Of a stretch of DNA of 64,000 bases, positions 41,602-55,900 are shown one piece after another. The DNA is from Calonectria ilicicola (lineage: Eukaryota > Ascomycota > Sordariomycetes > Hypocreales > Nectriaceae). The notes under the pieces were generated by a model that saw nothing but the letters and a program-made list of their open reading frames with translations, did no database searches and was not told where the DNA came from. The stretch spans positions 248,001 through 312,000 of the forward strand of contig CP085829.1 in the NCBI GenBank assembly GCA_020809705.1, read 5' to 3'. The translations under genes were made by a program, and so were the position numbers. Numbering within the stretch: the stretch's first letter is position 1; each line of letters starts with the position of its first letter.

Positions 41602-43494
41602 TTAATCCCTGCCTTTGTCCCTTCGAACCTCCATGAGAAGGTGCTCGGACGATGGGTAGCTCCACCGATTGATCGTCGTGGCCGCTTCGAGTTCGAGATC
41701 GAAGGTTCTCACAAGCTGACAGGTGGGGAAGCAGTTAGTACTTTACACCTGCGACACGAGGAAACAAAAAAAAAAAAAAAAAACAAGAACAGGAATAAAC
41801 AACACTACTCACCATGATGACAGCTTTGTACAGAGCCATTAGCCCGACGTGCTTGCCCAGACACTTTCGCACGCCCACTCCCCAATGCACATCAATGCGG
41901 GCCCATTCTTGCAGCTGCTGGGGAGAAGCGTTCAACCAGCGGTCGGGCATGAATAGATGGGCCTGCTCGCCGTAGAGATCCGGGTGGCGGCCAATTGCTG
42001 CAGCGCTGGAAGACACCGATGTTCCGGGAGGCACATATTTGCCGGCCAAGTGAAATGGGCGTCCTGGTGGCGAGCTGCGGCGGCGTGGAAAGGTGGATGC
42101 AATGTACCGAAGGCCTTCGTTAACACAAGCCGTCACATAGGGCAGCCGCCTGCACTCTTCGTATGTGGGCATGGGCTCGGAAAGCTGCCCGCTCGCAAAG
42201 GCTGCATCCACCTCGGTCTGGGCTCGCTTGAAAATTGAGGCTTGATCGGCAACTAGAAAAACAAGGTTGGTGGCCATCAGGGCAATTGAGTCAGGACCAG
42301 CCATCCTACGGATGGTGTTTAGCGGGATGCGGGCGAGTGCCGAGTTAGCGCACTCACATATCCATCAGAAGCTCGTCTTCGATCTCCTGGGGCGCAATGC
42401 CCTGGCCATGGGCTGCAGTGGACGCCAGCCATTGGTCCAGCATCGAGTGCTCGTATTGTGGCTTGTCCTCGCCTCTCTGGCGTTGCTGCACTGCTTGGCG
42501 GATTTCCTAATGCACTAGAATTAGCAAGCGAGCGCTATGAGCCGTCACTTCAAATCATTTTTTACCGCCATGAACACGCCCAAGCCCCGGCTGTCGCTCG
42601 GGCTGGACACAAAGAGGCGGCGCCCCAGTGGATTGTTTCTGGCAAACGCAGCAATCGGAGGATACAGCGAGAGACGCTGCTGCTTTACCGCGGTCTCCTC
42701 CATGTTTTCGATGAGTCCCCGCACATCTGCCTTGGCGTCCATAAACCCGACTGCACGGCCGAGAGACATGGCTGTGATGACATCAAACGAAAAGTATCTG
42801 CGTACAATGATTAGCTCTGACACAGGCAACTGGTTCATGTGCTCAGTGCTACCTCATCCACAAGCCAAAATCCACAAGCTTTGCTTTTTGCGCGTCATTT
42901 TTGAGAAGAGAAATGAATTTGGCAATTTGATCGTCAAGTGCAGGCTCAAGCAATTGAACCCGTGGCAGGGAATACTGTTGATGCAATGTCAGACACGGAG
43001 GGGTCAATACGGCACAGGAGCCAATCGCTTACCGCGTGGCCGAAGCGACGCTTGGCAGTGGCGTGGTCTGCATGGGACTTTTGGTTAAAAACAGCAGTAG
43101 GGCAGGAAAACTCTTGGTGGAAATCTGTCTTGTCAACTTTGCTGTGGTAGACAGTGGTTACCATAGAAGGGTCATTGAAACAGAGATGGTTGGGGCCACA
43201 TCGGACAACCGGACCTGTTGACAAAATTTAGTCTGCTTAGCGCCCTCCTTGTCTCGGCGTCAACCGGATATGATGGAATAGAGAGACCCTACCATATTTT
43301 TCATGGAGCTGGTTATACCAATCACCTTCTTGTCGTGTCCAGAAAATGTAGAATTGGTAGAAGCTCGTCAAGGCCGGCAGAGCGGGACCGGGGAACTTGC
43401 TCAGAGGGTGCCAGTACAGCCGCCGAATGAAGAACAGCAGCGTAACGAGCACTAGGCTCAACGACACGTGAAGAACTGAAAGGTGTTCAAACAT
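41602..43494 (-). CDS. Cytochrome P450 monooxygenase B, NRPS-linked (497 aa)
   Basis: Seven exons: 43494-43293, 43214-43033, 42974-42853, 42797-42566, 42506-42358, 42305-41813 and 41715-41602 (1,494 nt, phases consistent). An N-terminal anchor (LHVSLSLVLVTLLFFIRRLYW) is followed by HPLSKFPGPALPALT. Exon joins restore HEKYGPVVRCGPNHLCF, GHAYSLPRVQLLEP and LWMRYFSFDVITAMSLG. The I-helix is AGPDSIALM (about 298), the K-helix NEGLRY (about 359), and the heme loop WGVGVRKCLGKHVG (about 438) has Trp where Phe is usual; the Cys ligand is present. The last intron (41716-41812) contains an 18-bp poly-T tract. It is transcribed away from the NRPS over a shared 447-bp promoter, so it is the best candidate tailoring enzyme for the peptide (inference). 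Confidence 0.87.
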
Positions 43495-43941
43495 GGTAAA
43501 GTCTTAGGATTGAATTAGGGAGACAGGACCAAAAGAGAGAGAAAAGAAAACGCAGGTGGAGAATAAAGCTGGCAGGTCCTGAGTATCCAATGTTGACACG
43601 AATGGTCGTAAATGAGGCGTAATGAAAATTGGAAACCCTGTTATTTATCCTGTATACAGGCAGAAGTACCGACACATCAGTCTCAACCAAGGCCCGCATG
43701 GCTTGACTTTCAGTACCGCGAAGTGGGACTTGATCCAACTCCGACGCTGTGGCATGGTGTGAGTGAGACCAGAGACTAGTCTCTCCCCTACCGCTACAAA
43801 GTGGATGCTTTTAGGACTGTTAACGCATTTCACCGACCGCCCTTTTCTTAATTGAATTCCATTTATTGGAATTCAAGGCATGTAAAGTCGTTTGATCGAT
43901 ACCCAAGCCAACTCTCCAATCGATAATCACAAACTAAAACC
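43495..43941. promoter_or_regulatory. Bidirectional promoter between P450 B and the NRPS
   Basis: The start codons of the two divergent genes are 447 bp apart, so a shared control region is likely. It contains a perfect 10-bp-arm inverted repeat (listed separately). The NRPS ATG is in a strong context (AAAACCATGG). Confidence 0.6.
43852..43876. promoter_or_regulatory. Perfect inverted repeat upstream of the NRPS
   Basis: Arms TTGAATTCCA (43852-43861) and TGGAATTCAA (43867-43876) are exact reverse complements separated by TTTAT. It lies 66-90 bp before the NRPS start codon. It could be a dimeric transcription-factor site or a hairpin in the leader. Confidence 0.6.
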
Positions 43942-46900
43942 ATGGAGGGAGCTCGACTATTGCATCAGGTCTTTGAAGATCAAGCCCTCAAGAACCCCAC
44001 AAAGAGTGCACTGGAGTTCCATAACGATGAAACTCTCAGCTACCAAGAGCTCAATGAGAGGGCCAACAGCCTTGCACGCTTATTGTGCGAGAACCAACTG
44101 CCCGGGCGCGATGTGGTTGCGCTATGCCCGGACAAATCGCCACACCTGATCATTGCCATCCTCGCTGTTCTCAAAGCGGGAATGGTATGGATCCCACTTC
44201 CTGCGGACGCAACCGATGATCGTGTCCAATACATTTTGCAGTCTTCCAACGTCGGCCTCATACTCGGCTTGGACCCGAGTAAGCTGAGTGTGAAGACTGA
44301 CTTGCGTTTTATTTCTCTTCAAGAAATGTTCGAGGGAGGGAGGCGCCCTCCATATTCTTCAGCAAACTTGGAAATCGCCTCCAAAAAAGAAAATGACCTC
44401 TGTCATATTCTGTTCACATCGGGTTCCACTGGAGTCCCAAAAGGTGTCATGATTGAACACCGAGCCGTACGGCACAACTCGGTTGAGCTGGCAAAAATGT
44501 TCAATCTCGGCCCAGAGACCAGAACATTACAATTTGCAGCACCCACCTTTGACGTCTTTGGCCTCGACCTATTCATGACCTTTGCCTGTGGTGGCTGTTT
44601 GGTTATGGCAGCACGAGAGACCATGATGGAGGACATGACGGCCTTCATCCAGAGGACTAGCGTTACATATGCACAGATGACACCTACAGTTATTCAAACT
44701 GTCGACCCGGAGAAAGTGCCACATCTACGCACTCTAGCTAGCTCTGGAGAAGCCCTACCGCAGGCATTGGCTGTTAAATGGCGGCACAAAGTGCGTCTTT
44801 TTAATGCGTACGGACCCACAGAGACCATTGTCTGCACAGTTGAAGATCTTAGCGAGCATGCTGAGATCGAAGCGGCTTGCATTGGTCGTCCTGTGCCCGG
44901 ACTCGAGGTTCGTCTGCTTGCTGACGGGGAGGCCCGCGAGGTTCCCTCTGGCGAAGTGGGCGAGATCTGTGTAGCGGGCCCCCAGCTTCTTCGATCGTAC
45001 TTGTCAAAGGAGGGCCCTGTTCAACCGCCAGAGGCTTATGTTGATAATGTGAGGCACTATCGAACAGGAGATCTGGGGTATTGGGAAGTCTCTGCTACTG
45101 GAGTCCGTACAATTCGCCTCATGGGTCGTCGTGATGCTGAAGTGAAACTCCGCGGTGTTCGTCTAGATCTGGCTGATGTTGAACGATCCATCTTGACCTG
45201 CCCATATACCATCAAGTGCTTGGTTGTCATGCCCCGGCGTGGATGTTCATCTGGCAGGCTCGGGTGCTTTCTAGTCTTGCATGCATTGCCCCAGACTCCA
45301 CCAGATAATGACAAGCCTGGCCCACGCACAACCTTGCCACTCGTTGAGCCGTCCCCAATAATTAGGGCTATGATTCAAGAGGCCAAGGCAGCTGCGTCAA
45401 GCCAACTACCAGCCCTTGCCGTGCCGAAGACCTGGTGGCCTATTAGAGAAATGCCCCTGACAACTAGCGGGAAAGTTAATCGCTTCCAACTCCAGTCCTG
45501 GCTTGAGGACCTTGACGAAGGAACCTTCAGGGAGTTGATCGAAGGCTACGGGGTCGAGGCTGCGGGTTGGGCCGCTGCAGCCGAGCCAGAAGAACAGCTT
45601 CTGCAATCTCTTTGGGCCGAAGTTCTACTACGTCCTGCATCTTCCATTTCAGTCACGGCATCTATTGCCGAGCTTGAAGCTGACTCGCTGGATGTCATTC
45701 GCATGGCCACCAAAGCACGTCATGCTGGGTTGGACATCAATGCAGGAGACATCTTTGCTGCAAAAACAATTCAAGAACTCATTAGACGTTGTCCATCGCT
45801 CAAGAAGCAAACATCACTTGAGATTACACGCCCTGCCTATCGACCATTCGCTTCGTTAGACCCAGCCAGACCTCTAGGCCCCTTGATAGAGGAAGTCGCT
45901 GAGATATGTGGAGTACCTGTCGCTCTTGTCGAGGATATTTACCCATGCACGCCATACCAAGCAGCACTTATGACTTTGGATATCAAATGCCCGGGTTCAT
46001 ACATCTGTGCTTTCAGCTGGACCCTGCTCCATGACATCGATCTGGACCGTTTACGTGGGGCCTGGGACAGTCTAATGGAGTCGCAAGCAACGCTGCGCAA
46101 TCGTCTCGTCTGGGACGCCCACACACAACAATTCCTACAAGCGCAAATCAGACACGGCCCAGCTACATGGAGCAAACCTGTTTATGAAAGTTCAATGTCA
46201 CTGGGATCTGATCTATGTCGAGGTCTTGCCGTATGGGAAGAAGAATCCCAGCGATGGATTTTTCACCTAAAGATTCACCACAGCATAGTTGATGGATGGT
46301 CTTTAGGATTGATGCTGAATCAACTCAAGAAGATCTATTTTGGCGAGACGGTAAATACGCTTGAAGCTGCCGTGTATTCAAATTTTGTGCATTACCACTT
46401 GGAAGAACAGAAACGGATGGAGAATTCATCGCAAAAGTTCTGGGCAGATTACTTGAAGGGCTGCGTTGAGAGCGAGTTCCCACCTGCAGCGCAGGATGCT
46501 CACCACGAGATTCACGCCACAACACATCAGTCAGTGGCAGTGAAGCTCAACATCCAGCAACTGGCTTCGAGATTTGGAGTTACGCCGGGCATAATTCTTT
46601 ATGGAATCACTATGTTAGTGCTAGCCACCCACAGTGACACAAATGATGTTGTCATGGGATTGATTCTAGCAGGACGTGACGTAGATGTTGATGGTGTTTT
46701 CCAAATGATCGGCCCTGCGTTTGCTTGTGTTCCATTAAGGGCGCAAGTTAGCCGCGATGCTTCCCTGCTAGAATATTTTCACACAGTACAGCAACATATT
46801 CTTGCAATCACTCCACATCAACAATACGGGATGGATCGTATAAAGAAGTGCGGCCCTGGAGCAGCTGTCGCATGTCAGTTGCAAACTCTCCTAGTAGTCC

Positions 46901-49900
46901 AGCCAGAAGACGAAGCACTGGCTGGCACTGGTTTATGGGAGAAGGTTCATGGTCAAACATCCGGAATAGCAGACAGTGTTCCATTTTCCGTTGAGATGAT
47001 TTTGACAGACCATGGTGTTGTGATTAATTGCAACTCTGATCCTGCAGTTCTATCTCCAGAGCATGCTCAGATCGTGACGAACCACTTAGGCCAGGCTCTT
47101 CAGAGCTTGACAAAACTTTCTGATAGACAAAATGTGAGAGATATCCAGCTCACGACAGAGGAGCAGAACTCGCGCTTTCTACAATGGACCGAATCTTATG
47201 GCCCTGCGCTAGAGGTTTGTCTGCATACTCTGTTGCGACAATCTGCCAACAAGTTTCCAGAGCATATGGCATTATACGATAGCGCGACAGGGAAGAAATT
47301 CACATACAGACAGCTGGACCTTCTTTCGAGCCAACTTGCATTCTTCTTGTCTGAATCATGCCATGTGCCTCAAGGTACAGTTGTTCCCATTGCCATGGAG
47401 AAGTGCCCACTCGCTATTGTGGCAATTTTTGCCATTCTGAAAATCGGATGCGCCTACCTACCACTTGAGCCAAGTTGGCCAATCGAGCGTGTGCGCGGGA
47501 TCGTCGAGGATGCGAATGCAAGCGCCATCGTTTGTTCAGACACTATTGCGGGTCAATACGCTAGCCTGCAGACGCAACTTATCCCCATTGATGACTCCCA
47601 CTTAGGCAGTGAGGATGCCATCAGCAATGACTTGCATGGATGGGAACTGAAAGGAGTCCCTTCTGATTTGGCAGTTTTGATGTACACATCAGGTAGTACA
47701 GGAAGACCAAAGGGCGTCATGCTGGAACATCGCGCCTTGAGTACCAGTGTCACGCATCTGGCCAGGGTTTTCGACCTCCAGCCTGGTTATCATCATCTGC
47801 AGTTTTCTTCATTCATTTATGATGTTAGCATTTCCGATATATTTATACCGTTGCTTTCTGGAGCTTGTATATGTGTGCCGACCGAGGATGATCGTCTGAA
47901 CAGGCTTTCCGAAACAATACGGAGGATGGAGATCAATTCAGCCATTCTGACTCCGTCCATGACGAGTCTGATTGCGCTTGAAGATTCATCAACTATTAAA
48001 ACAATCATGACAGGAGGAGAGATGACTAGTCGAGCCCTCATGAAGACTTGGGCGCCTCGAATCCGTTTCCTGAATGCATATGGGCCAACGGAGGCATCCA
48101 TCACGACTACCGTAACGGAGCCCCTCCATGTCGATTCAGATCCTGGTGTTATTGGCCTTAATGTCACTGCTTGGCACATGATTCTGAGGCGCGACGAACA
48201 TGATCAGCTTTACGAAGCGCCGTTCGGTTGCACTGGCGAGATTGCCATCGCTGGGCACAGTGTCGCCAGAGGATATCTCAACAACTCGGCGCTCACGGAA
48301 AAGAGTTTTGTGACGTTTTCTCAACTGGAAAACTCGCAGTTGCCAACGCGGATTTACCTCACAGGAGATATTGGAAGATACGAGTTGGATGGTTCAGTTC
48401 GCATTCTTGGTCGACGCGATCGAATGATGAAGATCAATGGCGTCCGCGTCGACCCTGGTGAAGCAGAGGGTCAATTGCGGAAACTCGGTCCCCCTTATAG
48501 TTCTGCTGTCGTTCAATCCATGGTTGACGAGAATAGGATTTCACGTCTCGCTGCGTTCGTTCCAGTTGACACCCATAATACTGTCAACGACAGCAACTCA
48601 TCTCTCATTCTCGTGGATGCCTGTACGTCTTCGTTTCGTGAAAAGTGCATAGATGCCAGGCGTCAGTTACTAGCACTTCTCCCAGGACCCTATGTTCCAA
48701 GTCTATTTGTTCCCATAAGTCGTGTGCCTTCAACAGGATCCGATAAAACGGATTACAAGAGACTGAGAGATGAAGTACAGAATTTTCCCACATCATCTTT
48801 CATAGTTACTATGGATGAGGCAGAAGATGATTCTGAGGAAGATGCGGGTCATACCACACCGATGGAGCAATTGATGGAGGCTGTTTTCCGTCAAGTTTTC
48901 TGCAAGCAAGAGCCACTAGGTGTCAAGGCGGACTTTTTCCGGCTGGGTGGTGATTCATTCACAGCTATCAAGCTTGTGAGTGTTGCAAAGGAGAAGAATT
49001 TGGAGATCACCGTCCAACAGCTTTACCGACATCCGCGACTCAAGGATCTAGCTAGTGTTGCGCAGTATAGGCGAGAAGAGACTATTCGTGCGAATGTCGA
49101 TGATAAGCCCAGTCAACCTCCAATGGAACTGGTTTCAAAAGATATCTGGCAAGAAGTCGCCAAAGAATCAAGTCTATCTGCAGAGGAGATTGAAGACATT
49201 TATCCTGCCACTCCATTTCAAGAGGGTCTTATGGCGACCTCCATGAATAGTGGAATGGGTGATGAATCGGATGACAGAGGAACTTATGAAGCAAAAATGG
49301 TCTTTGAACTCGCCCTAAATACTGATTCTGCTCGACTATCTCATGCTTTAGAGCAAGTCGTTTCCAGACATCCCATTTTACGTACCCAATTCATCTCTTC
49401 TGCAAGTGGGCTGATGCAACTTGCACGGAAAGCACATGATCAACTAGACAACTCAGGGGCCCTTTTCAGGTATCAAATTGACGCCAGTTCATCACAAGGG
49501 CCCTCGAAAATGTCGCTCTGGATGCATCATGCACTTTACGATGCCCCTACGATGCACATCCTACTACAAGATATCAACTCTTGTTACCACGGGCCGGATA
49601 TCGTCAAGCCTTTTGCGGTCCCGTACAAAGAATTCGTGCAGAACCTGATCTATACTTCATCAGAATCTACAAACCAATACTGGACCGAATATCTCCGTGA
49701 TGCGCCTGTTACACCATTTCCACCCACGTCTGAGGATGGAAGCCGGACAATTGCATCACAGCACCTTGATCTAAGCACGACAGTGTCGCTGGAATTATCC
49801 AAGAAAGCAGGAATAACTCCTGCAACATTGGTAACTGGTGCTTTAGCTCTGCTATTATCCTCTTATAGCTTTGCCGACCAAGTATGTTTTGGCATGACCC

Positions 49901-52900
49901 TTTCAGGTCGTGATAACCCCAAATTTGAGAGGGTGGTTGGACCAACCCTATCCACAATGCCAATGAGAGCTCATGTGTTCTCTAAAGAATCTGTTGTCTC
50001 ATTTCTTCAGCAGCTGCAAAACTCGCTGTTAGATATGCGCCAGCATCAACATTTTGGACTGAAAAATATTTCACGCCTCCCAGAACAAGGCCCCCGAAAT
50101 GCGAGCCGTTTCCGCACGCTACTTGTCGTCCAACAGCAGGCAGAGGACTCCACAAGCAGAGATGAAGTTCCTCAATTGGTCACAAAGTTATTGTCAGACG
50201 AATCTTCGATGCATGTGGAATACCCGCTGGTAATTGTTGCAAACATCGATCCTGCCACGGGACAAGTGGATTTGAGAATTGAATTCGATCCTGCCTGCAT
50301 CTCTAGCCTTCAGGCACGACGATTTATGCAGCAAATGGAGCAAGTGGTGATAGAACTTTCACGAGTCCCGAAGAAGGTGTCTGACTTGAATCTGATCAGC
50401 TCTGCTGACATGGCAGAAATTGTTTCTTGGAATCCCAGGCCTCCCATAGCACCTCCGCATAGGATCTATCAGATGATACAAGATATGGCACATAAACAAC
50501 CAAATCACTCTGCTGTCGAGAGGGCAACGGAGACCGGTCTTCATCAGATCACTTACAAGGAATTGGATGGCATTTCTACGGCATTGGCAGAACACATTCA
50601 AAAACGTGCTCCAAAGAGCAAAAAAGTGGCGCTGTGCCACGAAAATTCATCCCATGTGTTGGTAGCGATGCTAGCAGTCTGGAAATCTGGCAAAGTCTTT
50701 GCAACTATGGATCCTTCTGTGCCATGCGATCGTCGTCATCTAATTCTGGCTGACCTCGGTGACGAAACCATTGTCCTGACAGATGCATCAAGGGCCCCAA
50801 GTTTCTCATCCTTCCAATCCTTTTCCCTAGATGAAATGATGCAGAATGCCGAATCAAGGCAGGAAGAACAACACAAATTGGATTACCAATATAACCCTTC
50901 TCATACAGCCTATGTGTTTTATACGTCAGGAAGCTCTGGTACCCCCAAAGGAGTTGTCGTTAGCCACTCGGCTATTGCCCTATCAATGTCGGACATAAGT
51001 GCGACTATGGGTTTGGACTCTAAAACGAGAATGCTGCAATTTGCAACATGTGCATTTGATACCAGTCTTTTAGAAATATTCGCGACTTTGATTGCAGGCG
51101 GATGCGTTTGCCTGCCAGCCCGTGCTCAACGTACAGATGGCACTCTCGCCGATGCCATCAACCAGCTTCAGGCCAGCCATCTCGTCCTTACGCCAACTGT
51201 TGCTGGATTACTATCACAGGTGGACTTGCCAACTGTGAGGTGTCTGATGCTTGTGGGCGAACCTCCTTCCAAGCAACTACTCAACGATTGGTCATCTTCC
51301 TCTAGCTCTGTTCGGGTTATGAATGGATATGGACCTACCGAAGCAAGCGTACATTCGTCTACAAACCTATCACTAACTCCTAAAGATGCTCAAAACATTG
51401 GCAAAGCAACAGCTTGTCGCCTTATCATTGTATCGCCAGCAGATCCTACCAAGCTAACCCCCATCGGAGCTGTCGGCGAGTTAGTCATTTGCGGTGATAC
51501 AGTCGCAGACGGTTATCTTAACCGATGGGAACAAACCAATTCCGTCTTTGGTACCAATCCACCGTGGGATATCTGGAGGAACGATGGCCCTTCAACTCGG
51601 TATTACCGAACTGGAGACTTGGCGCGGTACGCACCTGATGGATCTTTAGTCTACCTGGGCCGAAAGGATTCGCAAATCAAAATCCATGGACAACGAATTG
51701 AGCTTTTAGAAATTGAGTGGAATATCCGACAATCGGCTCAGTTCACAGATTGCATTGTGGAGGTTGTATCTCCTGCGACCCTAGTTGCCTTTGTACTCAT
51801 CAATGAAAGCAAAGCTGTGTCATACGCTGGTCTTCTGCCACCAGGAATGATTGATGAAGCCGCCGTCAGTCGAACGCAGAGTCGCTTACGATCCACTCTT
51901 CCCGAGTACATGGTGCCATCCGTGTACGTCCCTTGTGAATCCTGGCCAACGACCATATCAGGCAAAGTTGACCGCCGTCGGTTGCGTGAGTCCGTAGAAT
52001 CTTGTCTTCAAGACTATCGCATTCAAACGAAAGGACCTAAGCGGCCAGCCCAGACCCTTGATCAGAAGGCCTTGTTTGAGAGCATCGCCGAGGTTATGTC
52101 CATTGATGAGGACGAAATAGGTCTTGACGACTCAATTGTTTCCTTGGGTGGAGATTCAATCACGATGATTCGCATAATGTCAGTGATTCGACAGAAAAAT
52201 GTGAACATTGACATCAGCAAAGTCCACCAGTCTACTTCACTCGAACAGATGGTAGCAAAATCCGATAAGCCGATCGAAAAATGGGCGAAAAACGACACTA
52301 CGGCCCTGCTTCCATTCTCGCTAGTCACATCTATGGATCAGGATCGCCTATGTTCAAAGGCGGCAGAGCACTGCCAAGTGCCTACTGAGTCCATCGTTGA
52401 TGTTTATCCTTGTACGGCAATGCAGGAAGCGCTCATGTTATCATCGGCCAAAACACCAGGCGCCTTTCTCAACCAAGAGGTATTCCGGATGCAGGCGGGT
52501 TTATCAATTGATAAACTTATCCGCGCCATTCAATCACTATGCATGCGCCATGACATACTGCGAACTAGAATAATCCTGGAAGAAGGCCAAAGTTTGCAAG
52601 TGGTTGTGCAAGAAGACATCCCCGTGCCACAGGCCCCAAGCGCCAACATCGAACAGTTTTTGCTTCAAGACAGCCATGTAGAATTTGGTTATGGAACACC
52701 CCTGTCTAGATTTACAATAGTGACGTCGCAGCCAACCATCTACCTGGTGCTCTCCCAACATCATGCTGTCTTTGACGGTTGGTCCATGAATCTATTGAGA
52801 AATGAGATTCAGAGTCTGTATTCGGAGGCTAATCTGGAGCTTGAGTCTACACAAGGATATGCATTATTTTCTGGCTATTGCTCCGATATTTGCAGCAGCA

Positions 52901-55900
52901 AAGAAGCGCACCAATACTGGAAGGCTCACCTTACAGACATTCAGACTGGTTCTCTTCCCCAAGTGCAACCGGGCGGGACGTTTGCCACAAATAAAAAATA
53001 TGAGCTCGCCGTCCAGGTTCAAAATAGCACTCTGTACACTTTAGCAACTCTGTCAGAAGCTTCATGGGGTATATTGCTAGGCTGCTACCTGGATTGCGAA
53101 GATATATCATTTGGTGTTGTCCGATCAGGCCGAACAGCTCCTATTCCTGGGGTGGATAAACTCATGGGACCTACACTAGCCAGCATCCCACGCCGCTTGA
53201 ATACTGATCGTAGCCAAAAGGTAGATTCCTATCTTCAGCAGGTCCAAAATTCGATTTCTCAGTCTATGCCTTGGGAGCAGTATGGCATTGCCAACATCCG
53301 CAAGATCAGCGAGGATGCTTCTGAAGCATGCAAGTTCAACTCTCTGCTAGTTATTCAACCACCGATTAATCAGGCGCACCAAAATGAAGGAGCTGTAATA
53401 ATTCCTGACCAAAAGATCGGGAAAGGGTTTATTAACTCCGACTGTCTAATCGTGGACTGCCAAGCAATCGGAGAAGGGCAAGTCAAAGTCTCCATCATTT
53501 ATGACGATCGTCTAATGACAAGTGACGACGCGCATTGGATTGCATACCATTTTAGCCAGATATTAAGAGGGCTTACCACGAGAGAACATGGCATTTTAAA
53601 AGATTTGGACATAGCTGGCTCCCAGAGGCTCGTCCAAGAGCAAAAGTGGAATAGCGAACCAATTGATTGTTGCCATCAGCGCGTCGATCAAATCTTCAGC
53701 AAGAGGGCAGCCCAGTGGCCTGATCTGCGCGCCATTGAAGCACCAGATGCAAGTTTGAGTTATGAGGAATTGGATAAACTGTCATCGTCTGGGGCATCCA
53801 AGCTTCAATCCGAGCACGGTGTGTGCCGAGGAGACTTGGTCCCAGTGTTGATGAGCAAGGGTGCTGGAATGATTGTCGCCATGCTGTCGATCTTGAAAGC
53901 GGGTGCGGCGTATGTTCCTCTACAAACCGATGCTCCAGCAGAGCGACTCCGCTTCCTCGTTGGAGAAACCGGTTCTCCATTCATTCTAAGCACACCTGAC
54001 CAGATGCATGTAGCTCAATCCTTGCCCTCGGAAGCCATTATTTGGGATGTTGTAGAGCTCTTCAAATATCCACAGCCAGGGTCTATTACAAACGATGAAG
54101 ACCAACTGGGAACTCACTCGGATCTCGCTTATGTTCTCTTTACCTCTGGTAGTACTGGAACACCCAAGGGAGTCATGATTCAGCACTCAGCTCTCGCAAC
54201 CACAGCATTGACTAATGGCCTTCGCATGGAATATCAAGCTAAAACTCGAACTTTATCCTTTGCGTCGTACACTTTTGATGTCAACGTTATCGAGATTTAT
54301 CTGACTCTCCTCCACGGTGGCTGCCTCTACATCCCACCAGACAGCCGGCGACTCAGTGATTTATGCGCATATATGAATGAAAATGAGATTGAATTAGCTT
54401 TTCTAACCCCAACGACCATTCAAAACCTACTTCAATCTCCTAAGCGAGTCTCCTCAATTAAAACTCTTCGATCTGGAGGTGAGCCCTTGTCCAAATCAAT
54501 CATGCAGGAGTGGTGCCAAAGTGTGCGCCTCATCAACTCCTATGGACCAACTGAGACGTGTGTCGATGCTTGTCGAAACCCAAACATCACCATTGATAGT
54601 GACCCAAAGAATATTGGGTTTCCCATTGGTACACATCTGTGGGTTGTTGAGCAGGGCAACTACAGCGCTCTCGCACCTGTCGGCTGCCCAGGAGAATTAT
54701 TGGTATCTGGGCCAACACTTGCAAAGGGCTATTTCAAGAACGAGGAGCGAACGCAAGCAGCTTTCATTGATGGCAGTCAGTTTCCATGGATTTTACCCGG
54801 GGAAGAGCGTCTTTATGTTACGGGAGACGTCGTTCAGCGTAACTCGGACGGTTCCATCACCTTTGTCGGAAGAAGAGATCTCCAAGTCAAGGTGAATGGA
54901 TTCCGTGTTGAACTTGGGGAGGTGGAGCATAATGTCGAAAAATGCCCTCACGTGGCTTCTGCAGCAGTTGAGAAGATCACACCTCAGGATAATGATTCTG
55001 AGATGCTTGTTGCATTTTTCACTCTCGAATCTGAAAAGATTCAAGACAGTGAAATACTGCTCCCTCCGTCTTCCAACATCCGATCAATCATCCAGGGTGT
55101 GCAGGCTCGTATTGATGGACTCTTGCCTCCCTACATGGTCCCGCGAGTCTATCTCCCACTGTCGCACATCCCACTTACGTCCAGCGGAAAGACTGACAGA
55201 AAGGCGCTACAAAAGCTGATGAGAGATCTGACTCCTGATCAGATACTACCCTATCAAGCCGCACCCAGTGCAATTCGTCAGCCGTCAACTATGATTGAAC
55301 GTATCCTACAAGGACTCTGGGCTCAGGTTCTCAAAATAGACCCAAAGCATATTGGACTTGATACCCAATTCACGCGCGCTGGCGGAGACTCTCTTGCTGC
55401 TATTAGCTTGTCCTCGTTGTGCCGCGAAATTGGCTTCAAGCTTAGCGTGGCCGATATTCTAAGAATGCCCCAGTTGGAACAAATGGCAGATTATGTTTCA
55501 CAAAATCAGCGAAAGAGCAAACAAGACGACCGAGATTCAGGTATTCAAACTCCCACAACAAGTGAGCCATGGTATGATCCAGAACTTTACTCGCAGGCAT
55601 CTGAAGCATGTAATATATCCATCGAGGATATTGAAGACATTTACCCATGCTCGCCAATTCAAGAGGCACTCATCGCTGCGACGGTAAGACAACCAAAAAC
55701 GTATATTGATCACAGCACGTTCTTGATTCCGCCTTCGATCAACATTGACAGATTCCGTGCTGCATGGCAAACTATTTTGAAGGCCAACGCCATTTTGCGC
55801 ACTCGAATCTACCCTCTCACAACGGAACGAGGCGTCCAGATGATGCAAATCGTGACCCGCTGCAACGATGTTGATTCTATTGTTGACATTGGCCTCGGAA

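Noticed and set aside
42545..43150. Plus-strand frames across the P450 B region (for example 42537-43088)
   Set aside because: They are antisense shadows of P450 exons; the minus strand carries all P450 motifs.
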